Assembly (NCBI GenBank): GCA_026169575.1
Contig: JAPFCT010000334.1
Location: 1-8,858, forward strand
Length of the DNA stretch: 8,858 nt
Direction of reading: 5' to 3'
Source of the DNA: Faecalimonas sp.
Lineage (GTDB): Bacteria; Bacillota_A; Clostridia; Lachnospirales; Lachnospiraceae
The notes beneath the pieces were generated by a model that made no database searches, had not been told where the DNA came from, and was given only the letters and a program-made list of their open reading frames with translations. The stretch's first letter is position 1. Each line of letters opens with the position of its first letter. Positions 1-5,263 of the stretch are shown here, piece after piece. The translations under genes and the position numbers were made by a program.

Positions 1-59
1 GTGCAAAATACGGTTGCTTCTAAACTCTCCACACCGACATCTGTCGCTTCCACTCTCGT

Positions 60-980
60 TTATTTCTGATCTGCAAAAATAAACTGCAGAAAACGAATAA
101 ATGTATAAATCACAAACAATACAGCAATCACTGTTTCCAGCAAAACAACATATTGGAGCGCCGGGATCGGCTGCTTCATATTTGCAAGACAAGCCATCGT
201 CTGCTTCGTCGCAATCGCACTGATGACAAATGGGAAGGTAAACGCCGCATAGCTTGGATAGAATTTCAGCTTCAGATAACTGATCGCTTTCACAAGCGCC
301 AGAACATATAGCACGGTTGCCACAAGCAGCATCGCCAGCAAGAATCCTCTTGATTTTGGTGTTACGGACTGTACATATCCGGCAACACAAAGACTTGTAG
401 GAGCCGCATAAATACAAAAAAGTGGCTTTGCAGGTTCTGGAATCTCTTTATATTTGATATAGCGGATGGTCACAAGAACCAATAAACCGATCAGTGTAAC
501 AAATCCAAACCAAAACGCACAGGCACCTGTTGCAGTCTCCTCAAAAACAGGAGCTGTAACTGCCGCAACAGCAATTCCTACATATACAATAAAATAGCTG
601 GCAAATACTTTCGGCATCTGAAGTTTCCACATAAATTTTAATGTGAAGTAAACAATCAGTACAATATGTAAACCGATTGCAAAATACCAGATATATTTTG
701 CTCCCGCACCAATCAATGGCTTAATATATGTGCTTAACAGCATAAGCGCCATCGGAAATGTGCCGGCCACACTCGCCAGAATCGGATTTTTTAAATCTTC
801 TTTTATCATCTCCGGAAACATCACGAGTTTCATCAGAATAAGTACCAGCAAAAACGCTGCTATCCCCCCACAGACATATCGAATCCCCTCACTATAACTC
901 TGCAAAAGATTTCCGAGAGCAGCAAATCCAAGCATCACCCCACAGAGAGGTAGCGGGACTTTTTGTATCACTTTTTTCAT
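60..980 (-). CDS. TDT-family (TehA/SLAC1-like) ten-helix membrane transporter
   Basis: The 306-residue product is almost entirely hydrophobic, with about ten predicted membrane helices, the number expected for tellurite-resistance/dicarboxylate transporters (TDT, relatives of TehA and plant SLAC1 anion channels). Family-like features include the GTFPMAL stretch in helix 3 and the AFTFPF stretch in helix 9, each with a conserved Phe-Pro. It should sit in the cytoplasmic membrane and move a small anion, but the substrate cannot be read from sequence. The frame is open up to 1046, but I place the start at 980 because an AAGGA site lies 10 bases upstream and because the MKK start gives a normal-length N-terminus; the longer start would overlap the upstream gene. 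It is the second gene of an operon, 19 bases after the C_GCAxxG_C_C gene, so it is probably co-transcribed and translated with it. Family assignment is fairly firm; substrate is unknown. Confidence 0.85.
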   Translation of the reverse strand: MKKVIQKVPLPLCGVMLGFAALGNLLQSYSEGIRYVCGGIAAFLLVLILMKLVMFPEMIKEDLKNPILASVAGTFPMALMLLSTYIKPLIGAGAKYIWYFAIGLHIVLIVYFTLKFMWKLQMPKVFASYFIVYVGIAVAAVTAPVFEETATGACAFWFGFVTLIGLLVLVTIRYIKYKEIPEPAKPLFCIYAAPTSLCVAGYVQSVTPKSRGFLLAMLLVATVLYVLALVKAISYLKLKFYPSYAAFTFPFVISAIATKQTMACLANMKQPIPALQYVVLLETVIAVLFVIYTFIRFLQFIFADQK

Positions 981-999
981 ATCATTTTCATCCTTCGTC

Positions 1000-1524
1000 T
1001 TAAATTTCAGCAATCGCACGTCTTGGAGCCGGTTCATCCACCTCATCCAGATTCTTCATTCCCAGTTCCCGGCAAATGATCTGGGAAACCTTCCATGTAC
1101 AAAGTCCCGTAAAGAAAATACATTGTTCCTTATGCTCTCCACGCCCTTTATCAAACTCTTTTGTAAGAATGCGGCAACAGATTGCATTTTTACCATTCGC
1201 TTCTTTAAACCAGTCATGGAGTTCTTTTGTCAGTTCCATACACTTGACACTTTTTGGATTTGTCGGTCCATCCTGCTCTGTACGCCCGAAAAATAATCCA
1301 AGTGCAAGAATCCCTCCATTAAAAGCGCCACAGACACAGCCGGATTTTCCTGCACCTACCGCCATACCGGAAGCCATTGCAATCACTTCCTCCGGAACAT
1401 CCAGTTTAAATTCATCACGGATCGCACTGACTAAAGCCTCACAGCAATAGTATCCTTCCTTAAATTTTTTCTCAGCCACTTGCTGCACCGCCCTTGGGCT
1501 AATTTCAGTTACTCCAATTTTCAT
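1000..1524 (-). CDS. C_GCAxxG_C_C family putative redox-active protein
   Basis: The 174-residue soluble protein has ten cysteines: a CC pair at 27-28, the signature SGCVCGAFNGG around C63 and C65, C95, a CC pair at 116-117, then C135, C142 and C151. The CGAxxG core followed by spaced cysteines matches the C_GCAxxG_C_C family of putative redox or metal-binding proteins, whose reaction is not known. From memory, members of this family are often encoded beside transporter genes, and here a TDT transporter follows after 19 bases. I start at 1524 rather than 1545 because AGGAGGAG lies directly upstream of the inner ATG, while the outer ATG has no convincing ribosome site. No signal peptide or membrane segment is seen, so it should be cytoplasmic. 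The family call is reasonably safe; function, cofactor and disulphide pattern are open. Confidence 0.88.
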   Translation of the reverse strand: MKIGVTEISPRAVQQVAEKKFKEGYYCCEALVSAIRDEFKLDVPEEVIAMASGMAVGAGKSGCVCGAFNGGILALGLFFGRTEQDGPTNPKSVKCMELTKELHDWFKEANGKNAICCRILTKEFDKGRGEHKEQCIFFTGLCTWKVSQIICRELGMKNLDEVDEPAPRRAIAEI

Positions 1525-1562
1525 ACGGATCTCCTCCTCAGACATAAAATTTTTCTATCCCT

Positions 1563-1571
1563 AGTGTAACA
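1563..1571 (-). promoter_or_regulatory. Extended -10 promoter for the C_GCAxxG_C_C/TDT operon
   Basis: On the minus strand the sequence TGTTACACT reads as an extended -10 element (TGn plus TACACT), about 40 bases upstream of the chosen start at 1524. No good -35 hexamer is found 16-18 bases further upstream, which is acceptable for extended -10 promoters. Predicted only. Confidence 0.5.
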
Positions 1572-1662
1572 TATCTGAAAAAATTATTGCTATCGTTTAT
1601 TTTTATATACTTATAGGTGTACTCTATAAATCCCAAAATGATATCAGCATGTTCACTCATTT

Positions 1663-1687
1663 TTTTCAAAATGTTTCTTTTTGAAAA
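1663..1687. repeat. A/T-rich 9-bp inverted repeat
   Basis: TTTTCAAAA at 1663-1671 and its exact reverse complement TTTTGAAAA at 1679-1687 flank a 7-base loop. It lies in the 242-base gap between the minus-strand operon and the Cys/Gly-rich gene. It could be an operator or simply A/T-rich chance; the rest of this gap holds only the promoters listed separately. Confidence 0.3.
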
Positions 1688-1704
1688 TTTTTCTTTTTTG
1701 GGGA

Positions 1705-1733
1705 AACATAAATAAGCCCTCCCACATAGTATA
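1705..1733 (+). promoter_or_regulatory. Sigma-K-like promoter for the Cys/Gly-rich gene
   Basis: AACA at 1705-1708 is followed, after 16 bases, by CATAGTATA at 1725-1733. This fits the Bacillus/Clostridium mother-cell sigma-K pattern (mACm, about 16 bases, CATAnnnTA) at every defined position. Transcription would begin near 1740, giving a leader of about 27 bases. The best vegetative alternative, TTGAAA at 1681-1686, has no good -10 at normal spacing. The match is to a short degenerate consensus, so it remains a prediction. Confidence 0.4.
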
Positions 1734-1766
1734 GGAGTGTAAACAATCTCAAATGGAGGATTTAAC

Positions 1767-2006
1767 ATGAGTGATTTAACAGCTACTAACTGTGGATGCG
1801 GATGCGGTGGAGAAGACAGAGGAGGAAACAACAATTCTTGTCTGTGGATCATCATCTTATTATTCTGCTGTGGCGGTTTCGGAAACGGACACGACAACGG
1901 ATGCGGATGTGGTGACAGCTGTATCTGGATCATCTTATTACTTCTCTGCTGCGGCGGATTTGGAAATGGATGCGGATGCGGCGACAGAAATTCTCTCTGC
2001 TGCTAA
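1767..2006 (+). CDS. Small Cys/Gly-rich repeat protein (chorion-like high-cysteine type)
   Basis: The 79-residue product contains 15 cysteines and 19 glycines. It is built from an 18-residue unit present twice with a 27-residue period (residues 24-41 and 51-68, 15 of 18 identical): Ser-Cys, a Trp-containing stretch of eight hydrophobic residues, then CCGGFGNG. GCGCG linkers precede, separate and follow the units, and the chain ends in CC. The hydrophobic stretches are too short for ordinary membrane helices. The two DNA copies differ mostly at silent positions, including the two serines in different codon families (TCT and AGC), which points to selection on the protein. A ribosome site GGAGGA (1755-1760) lies 6 bases before ATG, and a strong hairpin follows the stop, so this is a real monocistronic gene. 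I recall similar clostridial proteins annotated as 'chorion class high-cysteine HCB protein 13'; function unknown. A cross-linked envelope or spore-coat role is inference from composition and promoter. Confidence 0.85.
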   Translation: MSDLTATNCGCGCGGEDRGGNNNSCLWIIILLFCCGGFGNGHDNGCGCGDSCIWIILLLLCCGGFGNGCGCGDRNSLCC

Positions 2007-2015
2007 TTTTTCTGC

Positions 2016-2040
2016 AAGACGGGGCAAAATGCCCCGTCTT
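2016..2040 (+). terminator. Intrinsic terminator after the Cys/Gly-rich gene
   Basis: AAGACGGGGCA (2016-2026) pairs perfectly with TGCCCCGTCTT (2030-2040) across an AAA loop, an 11-bp GC-rich stem 9 bases past the stop codon. The following T run is short, so efficiency is uncertain. On the opposite strand the stem is not followed by T residues, so it serves the plus-strand gene best. Confidence 0.75.
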
Positions 2041-2049
2041 TAAACATGT

Positions 2050-2187
2050 TTACGCTTCTTTGTTATCATTTTCTTCTGTCTTCTGCTGTTCCTCTTGTTT
2101 TCTCTTTTCCATTTCCATCTTTTTCTTTAAGCATTCTTCATCCAGCTCATACACTGCATTTCTGTCAATGATCAAAATTTCTTCCAT
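2050..2187 (-). CDS. Small highly charged protein of unknown function (45 aa)
   Basis: I do not recognise this protein. From ATG at 2187 it has 45 residues: an N-terminal part reading MEEILIIDRNAVYELDEECL, then a Lys/Glu/Gln-rich tail (about residues 21-45) likely to form a charged helix or coiled coil. There is no signal peptide or membrane segment and only one cysteine. The frame is open to 2304, but the region upstream of 2187 lacks a ribosome site for the outer ATG and reads as non-coding. GAGGAG lies upstream of the inner ATG, although only 3 bases away, which is tight. It converges on the Cys/Gly-rich gene with 43 bases between stops and diverges from the 2337 gene. The structured N-terminus makes a real small gene more likely than not. 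Confidence 0.5.
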   Translation of the reverse strand: MEEILIIDRNAVYELDEECLKKKMEMEKRKQEEQQKTEENDNKEA

Positions 2188-2255
2188 CTGCTCCTCTTTT
2201 CTGGAAGCAGTCCCGCCGGAATGTTCCGTACAGTCACTTCCTGTTCTCTTTCTTT

Positions 2256-2283
2256 TATTATATGAAGGAAAAAGAAAAAGGTA
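2256..2283 (-). promoter_or_regulatory. Candidate promoter for the 45-aa gene (TATAAT / CATAnnnTA)
   Basis: The minus strand carries CATATAATA, containing a perfect vegetative TATAAT (plus coordinates 2257-2262) and also fitting the sigma-K -10 form CATAnnnTA. An AC dinucleotide lies 16 bases upstream and an ATA triplet 17 bases upstream, compatible with sigma-K or sigma-E -35 elements, whereas no good vegetative -35 is present. Which sigma factor uses it cannot be decided from sequence. Confidence 0.35.
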
Positions 2284-2310
2284 TATCTTTCCTGTCTGTC
2301 TCATATATAT
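2282..2310 (+). promoter_or_regulatory. Weak sigma-E-like promoter candidate for the 2337 gene pair
   Basis: GTATATC (2281-2287) and CATATATA (2302-2309) are separated by 14 bases, the usual spacing of sigma-E promoters, but match that consensus only partly (about 5 of 7 and 6 of 8 positions). No convincing vegetative promoter was found between 2188 and 2336. Confidence 0.2.
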
Positions 2311-2336
2311 TGATAACGCAATGGAAAGGAGTTTCT

Positions 2337-3008
2337 ATGGACGATCAATCAAAGATTCCCATGACACCATTTGACACACTGATCTCAACACCCGGCCTGC
2401 GGATGATGAAACTGATGATTCCCTATCTTCCTCCATCCAACCAGCGGATGATTGCAGTCTATGTGAAGTTTATGGAATTGCAGCAGACGTTTTCTTTTTT
2501 TCGGGATTTTCGCTCAGATTTACATAGCTGTGCTTTTGAAAAGGAAGTGTCTTCTCCATCCGATATTCTGGAAGAACTTCGCCCGTTTTTGAGGAAAAGC
2601 GACTGCGAAATGATCGATCAGATACAGAACATGCTGAATGCGATGGAAATGGCTGCCTCATTTCAGAAAATGGCAAGTGAAACATCACCAAAACAATCTT
2701 GTTCCGATTCCTCATCCGGCAGTGCCTCTTCTCCTCCTGCATTCGACCTTTCCGCGCTGCTTCAGGGAATGCTTTCCCCGGAACAACAGAAGCTTTTTGA
2801 AACTTACAGAGATCTGTCATCCGATGTTTCTGCCGCCGATACGGACACAAATATGCAGGAACTTCCGGCATCTCTGGAAAACGATCTTTTGGAGGGAATA
2901 GTATATGAACAATTGGATGGAACACCCAATGTTACAGAAGATGGATCCGGTAAAACTGGAACTGATCCGGACTGCTGCAGCGAAGACAAGCGGGAAGTCA
3001 GGCAATGA
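2337..3008 (+). CDS. Hypothetical protein, Met-rich helical N-half with disordered linker
   Basis: I do not recognise a named family. The 223-residue product starts at ATG 2337, with AAGGAG 5 bases upstream; the open frame reaches back to 2262 but the added stretch has no ribosome site. Residues 10-60 look folded, with several Met and Pro residues (GLRMMKLMIPYLPPSNQRM). Residues 75-115 form one or two amphipathic helices. Residues 116-135 are a Ser-rich, probably disordered linker, and residues 138-162 form another short helix. The last 35 residues (188-223) are acidic and low in hydrophobics. They are read in a different frame over the start of the next gene, overlapping it by 104 bases, and may be a poorly constrained tail. 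No signal peptide or membrane helix is visible. It appears to form a translationally coupled pair with the next gene. Confidence 0.72.
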   Translation: MDDQSKIPMTPFDTLISTPGLRMMKLMIPYLPPSNQRMIAVYVKFMELQQTFSFFRDFRSDLHSCAFEKEVSSPSDILEELRPFLRKSDCEMIDQIQNMLNAMEMAASFQKMASETSPKQSCSDSSSGSASSPPAFDLSALLQGMLSPEQQKLFETYRDLSSDVSAADTDTNMQELPASLENDLLEGIVYEQLDGTPNVTEDGSGKTGTDPDCCSEDKREVRQ

Positions 3009-3186
3009 CCTTGCCCCGGTTCTGCTTGCCCTGATCACAAATGCAAATAAGAAAGGAATCCGCTTCTCACCGGATGAAATCTCACTGATCCTGGAACTTC
3101 TGAAAGAAGGAAAATCAAAAGAAGAGCAGGCACAGATTGACAAAACTGTCCGGATGGCCAGTTCCCTTTTGAAAAGCAGAAAATAA
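2905..3186 (+). CDS. Hypothetical helical protein overlapping the upstream gene
   Basis: The 93-residue product begins at ATG 2905 with GGAGGG 8 bases upstream, inside the coding region of the previous gene and in another frame, so 104 bases are shared. It is a soluble, probably all-helical protein: residues 14-27 (DPVKLELIRTAAAK), 34-50 and 57-70 (SPDEISLILELLKE) each form clear amphipathic helices, followed by a Lys/Glu-rich helix to the end. There are no cysteines, signal peptide or membrane segments. This frame looks the better conserved of the two in the overlap, because its hydrophobic periodicity runs through it. No family is recognised. The long overlap suggests translational coupling and a shared role or complex with the upstream product, which is inference. 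Confidence 0.72.
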   Translation: MNNWMEHPMLQKMDPVKLELIRTAAAKTSGKSGNDLAPVLLALITNANKKGIRFSPDEISLILELLKEGKSKEEQAQIDKTVRMASSLLKSRK

Positions 3187-3239
3187 TTTTCTTATCTGTA
3201 AAAAATGTTTTATCCCAGCTCTTGACACAAAGCCCAAAA

Positions 3240-3302
3240 AAGAGGTATTTTTTACACAGCCTGAATATGTTTTCCATTCAGCTGCGATAAAAAGTACCTC
3301 TT
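3240..3302 (-). terminator. Long hairpin terminator between convergent units
   Basis: Bases 3240-3254 pair with 3288-3302 (15 bp with one G-T pair). Inside this, 3257-3266 pairs with 3276-3284 with one bulged C. On the minus strand the stem is followed by TTTTTT, so it best serves the PepP operon. It may also stop plus-strand transcription from the 2905 gene. The rest of the 3187-3362 gap holds no recognised feature. Confidence 0.7.
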
Positions 3303-3362
3303 AACCTATTTTTCAAACAGTCCGCCAATACTTTCGGATTCTGCTCTTAAAATTGCTCCTGC

Positions 3363-4622
3363 TTAATCTCTCTTACTCATCCATGCCTCAATGTCTTCTG
3401 TCGTCTTTAAAATTCCTTTCGAGAGGTCTACCGCTTTTCCCTCTGTGATCAGAATATCATTTTCGATACGGATTCCAATCGCTTCTTCCGCAATATAAAA
3501 TCCCGGTTCCACAGTAATCACCATTCCCGGTTCTAACACTTCATAGTCAGAGCAGCTGATGTCGTGTGTGTCCAGTCCCAGTTGATGAGAAACACCATGA
3601 TAATAATAATCTGCCACCGTCTTTCCATCTTTTGCAAGTCCCAGCTCTTCCAGTCTTGCTGCGTAATGATCGATCACCATCTGATTCAGTTCCCGGAGTG
3701 TCATGCCCGGCGCCGCTTTCTCGATTACGAGATCCTGGGCAGATAATACGAGATCATAAATCTCTTTCTGGCGCGCAGTAAATTTCCCATTGACCGGGAA
3801 TGTTCTTGAAATGTCTGCACAATAATGTTCATTTGCACTTCCAAGATCGATCAGCACAAGTTCCCCGTCTTTGACTTCCTGATTGTTCTCGTTATAGTGC
3901 AGTGTTGTCGCTCTGACACCGCCTGCTACAATACTTGGGAATGCATGCTCCTTCACCCCTTGTTTGCGCAGTGCAAAGTCAAATGCTCCCTCCATCTCGC
4001 ATTCATTCATGCCTGGTTTTACATACTGCATCAGCTCTTCGATCGCTTTCTGGGTTGTATGCTGTGCCACCATCATTTTTTCGATTTCCACATCTTCTTT
4101 TTTAATACGCTGCCCTACAAAATCTGCATAAGCATCTCTGATCTCCACTGCCGGATACTGTTCTTTGATGCGCGCTGCCAGAAGATGCGCCTGTGTCGGA
4201 GCCTGTGTCACTTTATATTTCCACAGATCCAGCGCAACCGTCATCTTTTTGCTGCTTCTGGATGACTCAATCGTACCATTGAAATTCTCTTCAAATGCTT
4301 CCAGATAGCAGATTCTCTCGATTCCACTGATCTCTCTCGCCTCATTTTCGCGCATTCTTGCACCAACCCATTTTGCCATCACTTCATCAAACGGCTCAAT
4401 GTAAAGTTCTTCTGTTACCGTTCCCTCTCTGAGTTTTTTGAGAACAAGGATCATATGCTCTCTGTCAATTCCCGTATAATAGTAAAAATTCCGGTCAACC
4501 GAAAATCCGTACGCTTCATCCGCGGAACGCATCGGCGCTGTTCCTGAGTAGATCACTGCGATCGACGGTGCTTCCATTCCTTCCATTAATTTTGCTCTTC
4601 TTGCTGCATAGACTTCTTTCAT
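3363..4622 (-). CDS. pepP: Xaa-Pro aminopeptidase (aminopeptidase P, M24B)
   Basis: The 419-residue protein has the two-domain aminopeptidase P layout: an N-terminal creatinase-like domain (about 1-165) and a C-terminal 'pita-bread' M24 metallopeptidase domain (about 175-405). The five metal ligands are all visible: D259 (IDLG), D270 (CADISRTF), H346 (HGVSHQLG), E372 (VEPG) and E387 (RIEND). H242 and H353 match substrate-binding histidines of the family. It should be a cytoplasmic, manganese-type dimetal enzyme that releases an N-terminal residue linked to proline, recycling proline-containing peptides. Length and motif spacing closely follow E. coli PepP. AGGAG lies 9 bases before the ATG. 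It is the second gene of an operon, 20 bases after the unrecognised 165-residue gene, and a long hairpin terminator lies downstream. Confidence 0.95.
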   Translation of the reverse strand: MKEVYAARRAKLMEGMEAPSIAVIYSGTAPMRSADEAYGFSVDRNFYYYTGIDREHMILVLKKLREGTVTEELYIEPFDEVMAKWVGARMRENEAREISGIERICYLEAFEENFNGTIESSRSSKKMTVALDLWKYKVTQAPTQAHLLAARIKEQYPAVEIRDAYADFVGQRIKKEDVEIEKMMVAQHTTQKAIEELMQYVKPGMNECEMEGAFDFALRKQGVKEHAFPSIVAGGVRATTLHYNENNQEVKDGELVLIDLGSANEHYCADISRTFPVNGKFTARQKEIYDLVLSAQDLVIEKAAPGMTLRELNQMVIDHYAARLEELGLAKDGKTVADYYYHGVSHQLGLDTHDISCSDYEVLEPGMVITVEPGFYIAEEAIGIRIENDILITEGKAVDLSKGILKTTEDIEAWMSKRD

Positions 4623-4642
4623 GATTTTTCTCTCCTAATTTG

Positions 4643-5140
4643 TTATTTTTGGCTCTCCATCATTTCTGTCTGCAATCCGCAGGCACGCGCAAGGTGGCTG
4701 TAATATTCCCTGACCTCTTCATCTTCACAGAACAGTGGAAAAGTCATCTGGTAATTTCCCCAGAGTACCGCCCTCTTCTCTGTAAAATAAAAAGATGAAA
4801 ACAGCCATTCCCGCGCTGTAATATCAAGCAGGAAGGTACAAATCTCATCATCCAGCGGATAATATATCTTTCCTTCCGTACATTCGATACACTGCATATA
4901 TTCCCTCTCCTGATCAGAAAGTCCGGCAAGAAACTGCTTCTGTGCCTTTTCCTCAAAAGACGGATAATAAAAGTCGGCATAACACTGCTGCGCTTCTGTC
5001 ACCTGCAAAAGAAACGCTTTCATTTTTTCTTTTGTCCCCCGAAGAAGTAGTGCAGGGTAGCACGCATACCCTTCCTGCAATGACCCGATCAGAAGTGCGC
5101 CTGCTTTTTCTGCTTCCTTTCTGCTCATAGAATGCACCAT
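4643..5140 (-). CDS. Hypothetical protein, 165 aa, first gene of the pepP operon
   Basis: I do not recognise this family. The protein is soluble, acidic and aromatic-rich, with no signal peptide, membrane helix or known motif. It mixes helices with probable strands, and the six cysteines are scattered and do not form a metal-binding pattern. I start at 5140 rather than 5176 because GAGGAG lies 6 bases upstream of that ATG, and the outer ATG lies in the leader of the predicted promoter. The gene ends 20 bases before pepP, so the two are almost certainly co-transcribed. A role in peptide metabolism or in regulating PepP is possible but unsupported by sequence. Confidence 0.8.
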   Translation of the reverse strand: MVHSMSRKEAEKAGALLIGSLQEGYACYPALLLRGTKEKMKAFLLQVTEAQQCYADFYYPSFEEKAQKQFLAGLSDQEREYMQCIECTEGKIYYPLDDEICTFLLDITAREWLFSSFYFTEKRAVLWGNYQMTFPLFCEDEEVREYYSHLARACGLQTEMMESQK

Positions 5141-5186
5141 AGGATTCTCCTCTTTCTCATAAAATTTGTATCTCAAAACTGCTTTT

Positions 5187-5195
5187 ATTATAGCA
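5187..5195 (-). promoter_or_regulatory. Extended -10 promoter for the 165-aa/pepP operon
   Basis: Read on the minus strand, TGCTATAAT is a perfect extended -10 element, about 47 bases upstream of the start at 5140. No strong -35 is visible at normal distance. It lies back to back with the truA-like promoter. Confidence 0.65.
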
Positions 5196-5209
5196 CAATC
5201 TTTGCTATA
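5189..5209. repeat. 7-bp inverted repeat spanning divergent promoters
   Basis: TATAGCA (5189-5195) and TGCTATA (5203-5209) are exact reverse complements separated by 7 bases. Each arm contains the extended -10 of one of the two divergent promoters. The symmetry may come simply from the two promoters, or may be an operator. Confidence 0.5.
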
Positions 5210-5211
5210 CT
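5203..5211 (+). promoter_or_regulatory. Extended -10 promoter for the truA-like operon
   Basis: TGCTATACT is an extended -10 element about 52 bases upstream of the truA-like start. As with the divergent promoter, no good -35 is visible; the expected -35 position (about 5183-5188) falls on the opposing -10. Confidence 0.6.
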
Positions 5212-5263
5212 AAAACTACTTTTCAAAATAGAAAACAACATTCAGATGAAGAAAGGATCCTTT

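Noticed and set aside
1..59. Open minus-strand frame reading VEATDVGVESLEATVFC to the window edge, with a possible GTG start just after the TDT stop codon.
   Set aside because: Only 17 codons are visible and no ribosome site precedes the GTG, so it cannot be told from chance.
1792..2043. Second plus-strand frame of 83 residues over the Cys/Gly-rich gene, with Ala/Asp/Thr repeats.
   Set aside because: It is the frame-shifted shadow of the repetitive GGATGCGGATGC-type codons. It has no ribosome site, whereas the Cys/Gly frame does.
2470..2925. 151-codon minus-strand open frame over the 2337 gene.
   Set aside because: No ribosome site, a composition unlike a folded protein, and it lies opposite a better-supported gene.
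3306..3362. Protein-like frame AGAILRAESESIGGLFEK directly after and in phase with the pepP stop codon.
   Set aside because: Only 18 codons with no start or ribosome site. PepP already has its full family length, so a C-terminal extension or readthrough is not supported.
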